Positions 34,801 through 43,308 of a DNA stretch of 52,200 bases are shown piece by piece (the first letter of the stretch is position 1; each line of letters starts with the position of its first letter). Source of the stretch: JBDRMV01 sp043825615. Its GTDB lineage: Bacteria > CG03. Under the pieces are notes generated by a model, which worked only from the letters and a program-made list of their open reading frames with translations, was not told where the DNA came from and ran no database searches. The stretch spans positions 1 through 52,200 of the forward strand of contig JBDRRS010000017.1 of assembly GCA_043825615.1 (NCBI GenBank). The letters run 5' to 3'. The position numbers and the translations under genes are program-made.

Positions 34801-35515
34801 CGGCCGTCACGGCAACAAAGGAGTGGTTTCGATTGTTTTACCCATTGAAGACATGCCCTTTTTAAAGGACGGAACCGCTATTGATATGATTGTAAGTCCT
34901 TTGGCTGTTCCGTCCAGAATGAATATCGGACAGATTCTTGAAACAATACTGGGTTTTTCGGCTGCTATCCAGAATGTCAGGTTCATCTGTCCATCTTTTA
35001 ACAGTCCGAAATACGGGGGCGCCATTGCCGAGAATTTGAAGAAGGCAAACATCCCTGTTTCGGGCGCTTTCACGCTTTTCGACGGCCGGACGGGTGAGCC
35101 GTTTATGGAAAAAGTGACCGCAGGTTATGCTTATATGTTAAAACTCGTTCACATGGCGGAAGACAAAATTCATGCCCGCTCGACAGGTCATTATTCAATG
35201 GTTACGAGGCAGCCGGTGGGAGGAAAGTCATTGATGGGGGGGCAGAGATTCGGAGAAATGGAGGTCTGGGCGGTTGAAGGCTACGGGGCCGCCAATCTGC
35301 TCAGGGAGTTTCTGACCGTAAAAAGCGACGACGTAAAAAGCCGGCAGCGCCTGCTTGAAACAATAATCGGCGACGACGGCGAGAAAGATGAAAAAATTTC
35401 AGAAAGACCCTTTCCGCACCCGTCCACGCCGGAGGCGTTTAAGGTCCTCACAAGAGAACTTCAGTCCATGGGCTTTAAAGTGGAACTTTTGAAGAAAAAA
35501 GGGGCAGGGAAATGA
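31814..35515 (+). CDS. rpoB: DNA-directed RNA polymerase subunit beta
   Basis: A 1,233-residue beta subunit. Visible landmarks are GNDRVIVNQLHRSPGV, the rifampicin-pocket segment SQLSQFLDQTSPLAELTHKRR then GPGGLNRKRAGFEVRDVH, ICPIETPEGQNIGL, LVAFLSWEGYNYEDA, KMAGRHGNKGVVS and the C-terminal GGQRFGEMEVWAVEGYGAA. The pocket has Ala where E. coli has Ser522 and Ile where it has Leu533. The ATG overlaps the rplL stop by 4 bp, unlike the long gap in E. coli. About 110 residues shorter than E. coli beta. Confidence 0.98.
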   Translation: MKEVNLARVKIKEYISTLNFLDIQTKSYKEFLQEDVSPDQRRPVGLEGAFKDIFPITSTNGRMEIEYVSYTSARPNLTEEAARRKEVTYSAPVKVLLRLKKYKVTGGAPHIFEKEVNFCNVPYMTKNGSFIINGNDRVIVNQLHRSPGVIFEEGAANEITQYGNQMYRARIIPYRGAWVEFEFDYNNALFVVIDRRKKFPATVMLRALGLDTNDKIIEQFYDSVEVPLNKIEIENPQSPSYLAKTIKAPDDGKILVSAGAKINEGAVIIARDMGIKTLSIITKESREKNAAILETLEKDNAQSQKQAIVEFFKKLRIQEFTSEATAKLFFETLLFKTTKKYDLSSVGRYKINSRLADVFKEHGLNIPSMYRRTLCYEDILATIYYIIALNHKTETKSDDIDHLGNRRVRSVGELLQNQIKIGLTNMARMIRDRMNMKQEVTNPQELINTTPVITAINKFFATSQLSQFLDQTSPLAELTHKRRLSAIGPGGLNRKRAGFEVRDVHNSHYGKICPIETPEGQNIGLIVSPAMYAKVDQYGLLETPYKKVENGVVTSKVEYMTADEEEKHVIAHATVTVDEKGRITEKSVMSRKGGEFIFEDPSRVEYVDVFSNQILGPSAGIIPFIEHDDANRALMGANMQRQAVPLLATEAPLVATGLEKKIACDSQSVILAGNDGEVVSVQSNRIVLHRPDGEYDVYTLPKFIRTNQNTCINFSPQVTEGQNIRKGAVLTRGCATDDGYLALGKNVLVAFLSWEGYNYEDAMIVSERLVKEDVFTSIHITKHEVEVHSGTAGERAEEITRDIPGVSPGQISNLDSDGIIVEGTYVNRGDILVGKVVPEEETYVPHEVLLRSIFGDKGRRFKDVSLTVPPGIRGTVISVEVLERKSKLSKAQRAKTVRNLSDKFKELFAELRAMRNSELKDADKELKSRRIKAAEHKEKVNRIREIYEMEERLMRHEKEETVKEAKSVIELPPGVYKKVKVFIATRRKIAIGDKMAGRHGNKGVVSIVLPIEDMPFLKDGTAIDMIVSPLAVPSRMNIGQILETILGFSAAIQNVRFICPSFNSPKYGGAIAENLKKANIPVSGAFTLFDGRTGEPFMEKVTAGYAYMLKLVHMAEDKIHARSTGHYSMVTRQPVGGKSLMGGQRFGEMEVWAVEGYGAANLLREFLTVKSDDVKSRQRLLETIIGDDGEKDEKISERPFPHPSTPEAFKVLTRELQSMGFKVELLKKKGAGK

Positions 35516-38500
35516 AGAAAAAATCAAAGGACGAACTTGATTTCTCAAGTTTTTGCGGCATAAAACTTTCTCTTGCGTCTCCCCAGACGATAAGAAAATG
35601 GTCTTACGGGGAGGTTAAGAAAGGCGATACCATCAATTACAGAACATTCCGGCCCGAAAGGGACGGGCTTTTCTGTGAGGCGATTTTTGGTCCGACCAAA
35701 GACCACGAATGCCAGTGCGGGAAATATAAATTCAGAAAACACGCCGGTATCGTCTGCGAGCGATGCGGAGTTGAAGTGACCGAGTCGGAAGTCAGGCGCT
35801 GGCGCATGGGGCATATCGAACTCGCCGTCCCCGTTTCGCACGTGTGGTACCTGCGGAAGACCCCTTCAAGAATGGGCGTTCTGCTCGGGATGAAAGTGAC
35901 CGAACTGGAAAAGGTTGCCTATTATGCGAATTACATTGTCACCGACCCCGGTTCAACGCCGCTGAAGAGCAAGCAGCTTCTTTCGATAGACGACTATGCG
36001 CGAATGAGAAAACTTTACGGCAACAGGTTTAAGGCGGGCATCGGCGCCGGCGCGATAAGGAAACTTTTAAAGGAAGTTGATCTTGAAAAGAGAATCAAAG
36101 AAATGAGGAAGAAACTGAAATCGGAGGGTTCGCCCGTTGGGATTTCCCGGCTGGATAAACATCTGAAAATTGTTGAAAGTTTCTATTATTCGGGCAACAA
36201 GCCGTCGTGGATGGTTTGGACGGTTCTTCCGGTAATGCCTCCGGGGCTGAGACCGCTCGTTCCCCTTGAAAGCGGACGGTTCGCCTCATCGGACCTGAAC
36301 GACCTCTACAGGCGTATCATAAACAGGAATAACCGGCTGAAGCATATAAAGGAACTGAAAGCGCCGGAAGTTGTCGTTAATAATGAAAAACGGCTTCTTC
36401 AGGAAGCGGTTGATGCACTCATAGAAAATGGAATACGCGGAAAAACGGTTAATTCCGCAGCGGGGAGACCTTTAAAATCCCTCGCCGACATAACCAAGGG
36501 GAAAAGGGGAAGGTTCAGGCAGAATCTGCTCGGAAAAAGAGTGGATTTTTCGGGTCGTGCGGTCATTGTCACGGGTCCGCAGTTGAGAATCGACCAATGC
36601 GGCGTTCCTAAGTATATGGCTGTCGAACTTTTCAAGCCCTTCATAATAAGGGAACTCCGCAAAATGGGTCTCGCTTCTCACATAAAAGACGCCAACAGGG
36701 TTATTCACGACCAGCCGGGTCTTGTTTTTGACATTCTGGAAAAACTGATGAAGACCTACCCCATCATACTGAACAGGGCGCCCACTCTTCACCGTTTGAG
36801 CATGCAGGCGTTTTATCCGGTGCTTGTTGAGGGAAATGCGGTTCAGATTCATCCGCTTGTCTGCGCTCCGTTTAATGCGGATTTTGACGGCGACCAGATG
36901 GCGCTGCATGTTCCTTTAACGCCGGAGGCGAGGATGGAAACGATGACCCTTTTGATATCAACGAGAAATTTCTTTTCCCCCGCAAACGGCAACATGCTGG
37001 ACACTCCTTCCCAGGATATGATTCTCGGTCTTGCTTATCTTACAAAGGTAAAGGTAGGGGAGCTGGGTGAAGGCAAGATATTTCCGGACAGTTTATTGGC
37101 TCAAAAGGCGTTTAGATTCGGGTTTCTTGATTTACACGCAAAAATAAAAGTGGACGGTATAAACAAAATTATTGAGAAGGACGAAAAAGGCCGCGCTCTT
37201 CCCGCAAGCGAATGGAATGACTTCACGACGGCCGGCCGGATTTTTTTCAACGGTATTGTTCCAGACGGTGTCGGATGGGTTAACGAAGAAATGACGAAAA
37301 GCAAGGTTCACGAACTCGTTATGAAGATATACCGGAAGAAAAGCACTTCGTGTCTTGCGGAATTTCTTGATAACCTCAAGGCGGTCGGGTTTCATTATGC
37401 AACGATTTCGGGAAGTTCTATTTCAATGCAGGATCTTATACAGTGCGCCGAGAAAGACAAAATTATAGAAGAATCCCAGGCGCAGGTTCAGAAGTTTGAA
37501 AAGAGTTATCAGGCGGGCATAATGAGCAAACAGGAAAGATACAACAGGATTGTCTCGCTGTGGCAGGACACGAGCGACCGTCTCGCCGATGTTGTTTTTA
37601 ATGATATGGCCAAACAGGGAGAGAAGCCGTGGCGTCCGGACGAAGCAAGGTTTAACGCCCTTTACATCATGGCTTCTTCCGGTGCGCGGGGTTCCAGAAC
37701 GCAGGTCAGACAGCTTATCGCAATGAGAGGTCTCATGGCCCGTCCCCAGAAAAAAGTTACGGGCGAAATGGGAGAGGTTGTCGAAACGCCCATCATTTCA
37801 AATTTCCGCGAGGGGCTGAGTGTTCCTGAGTATTTTATATCGACGCACGGCGGAAGAAAAGGTCTTTCCGATACGGCTCTCAAGACATCCGAGGCGGGTT
37901 ATCTTTCAAGAAAACTTGTTGATGTTTCCCAGGACATGGTGATAACCATGGACGACTGCCAGTCGGTTAACGGGATAACGGTTTCCGCTCTCACGGAGGG
38001 ACAGAATGTTGTTGAATCCCTCGCCGAAAGAATTACGGGCCGCGTCGTTACGGACAACATCGTCAGTCCGGTAACGGACGAGGTAATAGTAAAAGAAGGA
38101 GAAATCGTAACCGCGGAAATCGCTAAAAAAGTGGAAGATGCGGGTTTCGCTTCCGTGAAGATAAGGTCGCTTCTTACGTGTCAGGCGCAGCGGGGTATTT
38201 GCGCAAAATGTTATGGAATAGACCTTTCGACATCTAAACCTGTTCAGGTAGGCACCACCGTCGGCGTGCTGGCGGCGCAGTCGATAGGCGAGCCGGGGAC
38301 GCAGCTGACTCTCCGGACTTTTCACATCGGCGGGATTGCCGGAAGAATAATGGACACCTCCGAACTCCGGGCTCCGGGCGTAGGCCTCGTCGAGTTTGAA
38401 AATCTTTCAACGATAAAAAACAGAGAGGGCAAGTTAATCGTCATCAGCAAAAATGCCAAAATGATTTTCAGGCAGTCAAGGAAGCCGATTCCGCAGACAT

Positions 38501-39570
38501 ACGGGATACCGTACGGCTCGGCGATTGTTTTTGACACCGTCAAAAAAGTGAGGCACGGGGAGTTTATCGCCAAGTGGAACCCGAGGGAAATGCCTCTTAT
38601 TTCTGTTCATTCGGGAACTGTTAAATGGCGCGATATCGTACAGGGTATTACAATGAGGCAGGACAGGAGCAAAGAAACGGGTCTTTTGGAAAGGATTATG
38701 CTTTCCTACCAGCGCGGCAAGTACAAGCCGCAGATTAATATCATTACCGACAAAGGGAAAACGGATTCCTTCCCCCTTCCTCCGGATACGCACATAGAAG
38801 TTACCGACAAAGCCAAAGTTGAAAAAGGTGATGTTATTGCAAAAATTCCTCAGGAGATAACGAAAATAAAGGACATAACCGGAGGTCTTCCGAGAGTTAC
38901 GGAACTTTTTGAGGCGAGACGTCCGAAGAGAGCGGCGGTCATTACGGAAATATCGGGTGTTGTCGAGATAAAACAGACGGAAAAAGGCGAAATGGCTGTT
39001 TCGGTTAAACCGTCTTCCGCCGCTCCCGCGCGGGATTATGTGATACCGCACGGGAAGCACCTTATTGTTTACAACGGCGATGAGGTTGCGGCCGGGCAGC
39101 CGCTGACGGACGGGGCAATAGACCCGCACGACATCCTGAAAGTCCAGGGGGAAAAGGGCGTTCAGACGCATCTTCTCGACGAGGTGCAGGGCGTCTACCG
39201 CCTGCAGGGCGTGGAAGTAAACGATAAACACATTGAAATTATTATCAGGCAGATGCTTTCGAGGGTCAGGATTGTCGACCCGGGAGACACGCAGTTTATC
39301 CGGGGGGAACAGGTCGGCAAATGGGAGGTTCGTGAAGCAAACGAACGCCTGACGAAATCAAAAAAGAAAGCGTCTTTCGAACCCGTTTTACAGGGAATTA
39401 CGAAAGCCGCGCTGAACAGCAGGTCTTTTATATCGGCGGCATCGTTTCAAGAAACAACCAGGATTCTCACCGAAAGCGCTATCAAGGGCGCTGAGGATTA
39501 TCTTGAGGGTTTGAAAGAGAACATAATCGTGGGACGGCTTATTCCCGCGGGGACGGGATTTAATGAATAA
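35512..39570 (+). CDS. rpoC: DNA-directed RNA polymerase subunit beta'
   Basis: A 1,352-residue beta' subunit. The N-terminal zinc site is CQCGKYK..CERCGVEV; the active-site loop is NADFDGDQMALHVPL; the second zinc site is CQAQRGICAKCYG; the trigger loop/bridge region includes SGARGSRTQVRQL. The ATG overlaps the rpoB stop by 4 bp and its end overlaps rplU by 8 bp. Confidence 0.98.
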   Translation: MKKKSKDELDFSSFCGIKLSLASPQTIRKWSYGEVKKGDTINYRTFRPERDGLFCEAIFGPTKDHECQCGKYKFRKHAGIVCERCGVEVTESEVRRWRMGHIELAVPVSHVWYLRKTPSRMGVLLGMKVTELEKVAYYANYIVTDPGSTPLKSKQLLSIDDYARMRKLYGNRFKAGIGAGAIRKLLKEVDLEKRIKEMRKKLKSEGSPVGISRLDKHLKIVESFYYSGNKPSWMVWTVLPVMPPGLRPLVPLESGRFASSDLNDLYRRIINRNNRLKHIKELKAPEVVVNNEKRLLQEAVDALIENGIRGKTVNSAAGRPLKSLADITKGKRGRFRQNLLGKRVDFSGRAVIVTGPQLRIDQCGVPKYMAVELFKPFIIRELRKMGLASHIKDANRVIHDQPGLVFDILEKLMKTYPIILNRAPTLHRLSMQAFYPVLVEGNAVQIHPLVCAPFNADFDGDQMALHVPLTPEARMETMTLLISTRNFFSPANGNMLDTPSQDMILGLAYLTKVKVGELGEGKIFPDSLLAQKAFRFGFLDLHAKIKVDGINKIIEKDEKGRALPASEWNDFTTAGRIFFNGIVPDGVGWVNEEMTKSKVHELVMKIYRKKSTSCLAEFLDNLKAVGFHYATISGSSISMQDLIQCAEKDKIIEESQAQVQKFEKSYQAGIMSKQERYNRIVSLWQDTSDRLADVVFNDMAKQGEKPWRPDEARFNALYIMASSGARGSRTQVRQLIAMRGLMARPQKKVTGEMGEVVETPIISNFREGLSVPEYFISTHGGRKGLSDTALKTSEAGYLSRKLVDVSQDMVITMDDCQSVNGITVSALTEGQNVVESLAERITGRVVTDNIVSPVTDEVIVKEGEIVTAEIAKKVEDAGFASVKIRSLLTCQAQRGICAKCYGIDLSTSKPVQVGTTVGVLAAQSIGEPGTQLTLRTFHIGGIAGRIMDTSELRAPGVGLVEFENLSTIKNREGKLIVISKNAKMIFRQSRKPIPQTYGIPYGSAIVFDTVKKVRHGEFIAKWNPREMPLISVHSGTVKWRDIVQGITMRQDRSKETGLLERIMLSYQRGKYKPQINIITDKGKTDSFPLPPDTHIEVTDKAKVEKGDVIAKIPQEITKIKDITGGLPRVTELFEARRPKRAAVITEISGVVEIKQTEKGEMAVSVKPSSAAPARDYVIPHGKHLIVYNGDEVAAGQPLTDGAIDPHDILKVQGEKGVQTHLLDEVQGVYRLQGVEVNDKHIEIIIRQMLSRVRIVDPGDTQFIRGEQVGKWEVREANERLTKSKKKASFEPVLQGITKAALNSRSFISAASFQETTRILTESAIKGAEDYLEGLKENIIVGRLIPAGTGFNE

Positions 39571-39889
39571 AAAAGGAACCGGCACGGTTTATGCGGTAGC
39601 AGAAAACGGCGGTCGGCAGTATTTTGTGGAACCCGGCGGGCTCGTCTCTCTTGACAGGCAGGGGATTACAGCGCTTGAAAAAATTCTTTTTATAAAAGAA
39701 GGCGAGCGGGTTTTGATAGGCCAGCCGTACCTGAAAAACGCGAAGGTTCAACTGGAATTTGCGGATGAAACGAAAGCGCGGAAGGTTGTGTCATTTAAGA
39801 AAAAAAGAAGGAAGGGATACAGAAGAAAAATCGGCCACAGGCAGAAATATTTTATTTACAAAGTAAAAAATATCATTTCGGGTCCATAA
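39563..39889 (+). CDS. rplU: 50S ribosomal protein L21
   Basis: A 108-residue protein: YAVAENGGRQYFVEPG at the N-terminus, IGQPYLKNAKV in the middle, and the RNA-binding FKKKRRKGYRRKIGHRQ typical of L21. Its ATG sits inside the last codons of rpoC (ATGAATAA overlap), so it is probably translated after rpoC terminates. rplU-rpmA-obgE is the standard order; direct attachment to rpoC is unusual. Confidence 0.95.
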   Translation: MNKKGTGTVYAVAENGGRQYFVEPGGLVSLDRQGITALEKILFIKEGERVLIGQPYLKNAKVQLEFADETKARKVVSFKKKRRKGYRRKIGHRQKYFIYKVKNIISGP

Positions 39890-39964
39890 GCGGTAAGCTA
39901 ATGGCAACCTCTTTTTAATTTAAATTTCATTTGCTAAAATTTCATCGGATAAACGGAGGAAGAT

Positions 39965-40219
39965 ATGGCGCATAAGAAAGGACAGGGTTCTTCTCAGAAC
40001 GGCCGGGATTCCTGCGGGAAGCGTCTCGGCGTAAAATGTTCCGGCGGTCAGGACGTCGTCGGCGGCAGTATTATCGTCAGGCAGAGAGGGACAAAATTTT
40101 TCCCGGGGTTAAATACCGGTCTCGGCCGGGACGGCAGCATTTATTCGAGAATCCGGGGCAAAGTAAGTTTTCAGAATAAATCCGGCAGGAAAATCATTTC
40201 GGTCTTCGGCGATAATTGA
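39965..40219 (+). CDS. rpmA: 50S ribosomal protein L27
   Basis: An 84-residue protein beginning MAHKKGQGSSQNGRDS, followed by RLGVKCSGGQDVVGGSIIVRQRGTKF split across the conserved core. The N-terminus reaches the peptidyl transferase centre and has no Firmicutes-type cleavable extension. AGGAAG precedes the ATG. Its stop overlaps the TTG start of obgE. Confidence 0.98.
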   Translation: MAHKKGQGSSQNGRDSCGKRLGVKCSGGQDVVGGSIIVRQRGTKFFPGLNTGLGRDGSIYSRIRGKVSFQNKSGRKIISVFGDN

Positions 40220-41202
40220 AGTCACTGTTTGCGGACAGAGCCAGAATTTTTGTGCGCGCCGGCGGCGGGGGTAACGGCTGTCTGTCATTCAGACGCGAAA
40301 AGTTTGTTCCCCGGGGCGGCCCGGACGGCGGCGCCGGCGGCGCCGGCGGCAGCGTGATTCTTTTTTCATCTTCCCATCTTGCCACTCTTTATGACTTTAA
40401 GTTTCATCCGCATTACAGTGCGGAACAGGGCTCTCCCGGTCAGGGAAGCAACAAGAAAGGGCGCAGCGGACTCGACCTGAGAGTGGCGGTCCCGACCGGC
40501 ACGGAGGTTTACAGGGGGGATGAATTGATTGCGGACCTCGTGTTTGAGGGCGATGAGGTCTGTGTAGCAAGGGGCGGGAAAGGCGGCCGCGGGAACGCTT
40601 TTTTCAAGAGTCCCGTAAATAGAACTCCCCGCCGTGTTGAGCCCGGAGAAGAGGGAGAGTCCTTCGAGATTTTCCTGCGGCTTAAACTGATTGCCGATGT
40701 CGGTCTTGTGGGTTTTCCGAATGCCGGGAAATCCACGTTCCTCGGCCGCATATCAAATGCCCGCCCCAAAATTGCGGGGTATCCTTTTACGACTCTGAAG
40801 CCGAATCTCGGTGTTGTGGAGACAACCACGGGCGGCATAAGTTTTGCCGATTTACCCGGTCTTGTTGAAGGGGCGCATGCGGGGCGCGGGCTCGGCTTTG
40901 AGTTTCTTGCGCACATTGAAAGGGTAAAAATTCTGCTTTTCGTGATAGATGTGAACGGGTTTTCGGAGGCCGGGAATCCGTATAGGGATTTTGAAATTTT
41001 AAGGACTGAGATTCTGGAATATAAACCGTTTCTTTTGGAGAAACCGTTTGTTATTGCGCTGAATAAGATTGACACTGTTGCCGGCTTGAACTTTACCGGG
41101 CATTTCGGTGAAAAGCACTTTTTGATTTCGGCGAAAGAGGGGACGGGTGTTTCCGGTCTTGTCGAACACATAAGGGAGAAATTATGCGGCGTATTGTTAT
41201 AA
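40216..41202 (+). CDS. obgE: GTPase ObgE/CgtA
   Basis: A 328-residue protein. The glycine-rich Obg fold (about 1-155: GGGGNGCLSFRREK, GGPDGGAGGAGGSV, GGKGGRGNAFF) is followed by the G domain with G1 GFPNAGKS, G3 DLPG, G4 NKID and G5 ISAKEG. The C-terminal OCT domain is absent, as in many lineages. It acts in large-subunit assembly and stress control. It starts with TTG at 40216 in a TTGA overlap with rpmA. Its end overlaps proB by 19 bp. Confidence 0.97.
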   Translation: MKSLFADRARIFVRAGGGGNGCLSFRREKFVPRGGPDGGAGGAGGSVILFSSSHLATLYDFKFHPHYSAEQGSPGQGSNKKGRSGLDLRVAVPTGTEVYRGDELIADLVFEGDEVCVARGGKGGRGNAFFKSPVNRTPRRVEPGEEGESFEIFLRLKLIADVGLVGFPNAGKSTFLGRISNARPKIAGYPFTTLKPNLGVVETTTGGISFADLPGLVEGAHAGRGLGFEFLAHIERVKILLFVIDVNGFSEAGNPYRDFEILRTEILEYKPFLLEKPFVIALNKIDTVAGLNFTGHFGEKHFLISAKEGTGVSGLVEHIREKLCGVLL

Positions 41203-42257
41203 AAGTCGGGACGGCTTTATTGACGGATTCGCGCGGCGGCATCAGCAGAAGAATCATCAGCAGAATAAGCGGTGAAATCGCCGCGCTGCGGGAAAAAAAC
41301 TTTCGGATTGCCGTCGTTTCCTCGGGCGCCATCGGCTGCGGGATGATAAAAATGAATGTGCCGAAGCCGAAGGATGTTTCCGGCGCGCAGGTTCTTTCCT
41401 CCATAGGCCAGCCGATTCTTATGAATCTGTGGGTAAAAGCTCTTTCAAAGCATGGTCTTACCGCTGCGCAGATTCTCTGCAGCGCCGACGATTTTTCACA
41501 AAGGAACAAATATCTCAATCTGAGGAGAACAATATTGCAAATTCTTGCCTCGGGTGTCGTGCCGATAATAAATGAAAATGATTCTGTCGCCGTTGATGAA
41601 ATAAAGTTCGGCGACAATGACCGTCTTTCCGCTCTTGTGGCGAGTCACATTGAAGCGGAAACCCTTGTAATTCTGACGGATGTAAAGGGCATTTTAGTCA
41701 ATGGTGAAATCGTGCGGGAAATTCATTCCATTGACCGCGCTCTCCTGGAAAAGGCGGGTGCCGCCTCCGGTTTCGGGACGGGCGGTATGAGGTCGAAACT
41801 TCTGGCGGCGAAAATCACGCAGTTAAGCGGCTGCAAAATGATAATTGCATCAGGAAAAATGCCAGGAGTCCTTTCCGGGATTTTCCTTCAAAACCAACAA
41901 ACCGGCACAGCCGTTTATACCCGCGGAAAAATAAAAAACAGGAAAAGATGGATTGTTTTCGGCCGCCTCTGCGGCGGTTCCGTTTTTGTCGACAATGGTG
42001 CATATCTGGCGGTTTCAAAAAAAGGCAAAAGTCTGCTCCCTGCCGGGATTACCGGCTCCTCGGGAAGTTTCCGCAAAGGCGACGCCGTTAATCTCTGTTC
42101 CGGCGGGAAGAAATTTGCAAAAGGCCTCGTTAATTATTCAAGGGAAGAAATTGAGAAAATCCGCGGAAAAAAAAGTTCCGAAATCAAAAAAGTTCTGGGA
42201 TACGCCGAATCACCCGAAGCGATTCACAGGGACAGCCTGGTTCTCCTCCTAGAATGA
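41184..42257 (+). CDS. proB: Glutamate 5-kinase
   Basis: A 357-residue protein. The kinase domain has RRIVIKVGTALLT, VVSSGAIGCG, PIINENDSVAVDE, FGDNDRLSALVA and the GFGTGGMRSKLLAA substrate loop. A PUA domain (about 262-340) has VDNGAYLAV and FRKGDAVNL. It performs the first, usually proline-inhibited, step of proline synthesis. It is coupled to obgE (19-bp overlap) and to the epimerase (ATGA). The partner proA is elsewhere in the window. Confidence 0.97.
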   Translation: MRRIVIKVGTALLTDSRGGISRRIISRISGEIAALREKNFRIAVVSSGAIGCGMIKMNVPKPKDVSGAQVLSSIGQPILMNLWVKALSKHGLTAAQILCSADDFSQRNKYLNLRRTILQILASGVVPIINENDSVAVDEIKFGDNDRLSALVASHIEAETLVILTDVKGILVNGEIVREIHSIDRALLEKAGAASGFGTGGMRSKLLAAKITQLSGCKMIIASGKMPGVLSGIFLQNQQTGTAVYTRGKIKNRKRWIVFGRLCGGSVFVDNGAYLAVSKKGKSLLPAGITGSSGSFRKGDAVNLCSGGKKFAKGLVNYSREEIEKIRGKKSSEIKKVLGYAESPEAIHRDSLVLLLE

Positions 42258-43201
42258 AAATTCTGCTGACGGGAGCCACCGGTTTTATCGGTAAAAATCT
42301 TCTGGATTTTTTGAGAGGTCACGAAGTTTATTGCCTTGTGAGAAGCGGGGAAAAATATGAGAAAATAAAAAGGGACAACACAATGCCTGTTTACGGCGAC
42401 CTCACGGCTTTGGACGGGGAACTTCCGGATGTTGAAGTTATAATTCATCTGGCGGGTTTGATAAGAGGAAGAAAGAGGCAGTATTACAAAGTGAATTCCG
42501 GCGGGATGAAAAATCTTGCGGAAAAGGCGCGGGGGCTCAAAAATCTTAAAAAGTTTATCTATGTTTCGTCTCAGGCGGCCTCCGGCCCCGGGACGCTAGA
42601 AAATCCCAAGAAGGAAAACGAAATTGAAAAGCCCGTTTCGGATTATGGTCTAAGCAAACTCCTCGGCGAAAAAATACTGAAAGAAAGCGGACTGCCGTAT
42701 CTGATACTCCGGCCTGTTTCCGTTTACGGTCCGGGCGACAGGGATATTTTCTTTGCTTTTCAGATGGTGAAGAGCGGAATTGTCTTTCTTCCGGCAGGCA
42801 AAAGGTTTGTCAATCTTGTTAACGTTCTTGACGTCTGCGGAGGTATTATGAAAGCGGTTTATACCGAATCCATAAACGACACTTTTTTTATTTCCTATCC
42901 CCAAACTTTGACCTATGATATTTTTATTAAAACAATAGCTGAAAAAATGCGGAAAAAAATTCTGATAATAAAAGTTCCGGGGGGGCTTATGCGTCTGGGC
43001 GGAGTTGTCGCTGAGGTCTTTGCTTTTCTCATGCGCAAGCCCGCTTTACTGAATGTCCAGAAAGTTACGGAAATAAATACGAAATACTGGGTCGTCGATC
43101 ACTCGCGCCTTTTAAACGTTCTCGGCTATAAGCCGCAGTATCCCCTCGTGCGCGGCGTTGAGGAAACTCTCGCCTGGTACCGCCTCCGCCGCTGGTTATA
43201 G
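42254..43201 (+). CDS. NAD(P)-dependent epimerase/reductase (extended SDR), possible ceramide reductase
   Basis: A 315-residue extended short-chain dehydrogenase. Nucleotide site TGATGFIGKNL at the N-terminus, LAGLIRG, catalytic Ser in YVSSQAAS, YGLSK (YxxxK) followed by LILRPVSVYGPGD. Such enzymes act on sugars, sterols or sphingoid ketones. Its position 108 bp before the Spt-like gene recalls CerR next to Spt in Caulobacter, where an epimerase-like protein reduces the oxidised ceramide. That role is inference from context. It is the last gene of the proB string by ATGA overlap. Confidence 0.85.
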   Translation: MKILLTGATGFIGKNLLDFLRGHEVYCLVRSGEKYEKIKRDNTMPVYGDLTALDGELPDVEVIIHLAGLIRGRKRQYYKVNSGGMKNLAEKARGLKNLKKFIYVSSQAASGPGTLENPKKENEIEKPVSDYGLSKLLGEKILKESGLPYLILRPVSVYGPGDRDIFFAFQMVKSGIVFLPAGKRFVNLVNVLDVCGGIMKAVYTESINDTFFISYPQTLTYDIFIKTIAEKMRKKILIIKVPGGLMRLGGVVAEVFAFLMRKPALLNVQKVTEINTKYWVVDHSRLLNVLGYKPQYPLVRGVEETLAWYRLRRWL

Positions 43202-43254
43202 TTTTAGCGGCCGCCTTGAACGGAAATAAAATGTTCAAAGAACAGATTTTACTA

Positions 43255-43283
43255 TTGCAAAATACGGGTTTATCTTGTTAAAT
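43255..43283 (+). promoter_or_regulatory. Possible promoter for the Spt-like gene
   Basis: TTGCAA (43255-43260), a 17-bp spacer and TTAAAT (43278-43283) lie in the 107-bp gap before the Spt-like gene. A moderate match only. Confidence 0.35.
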
Positions 43284-43308
43284 TGTAGCATTAAGGAGGA
43301 TGGGCGTT

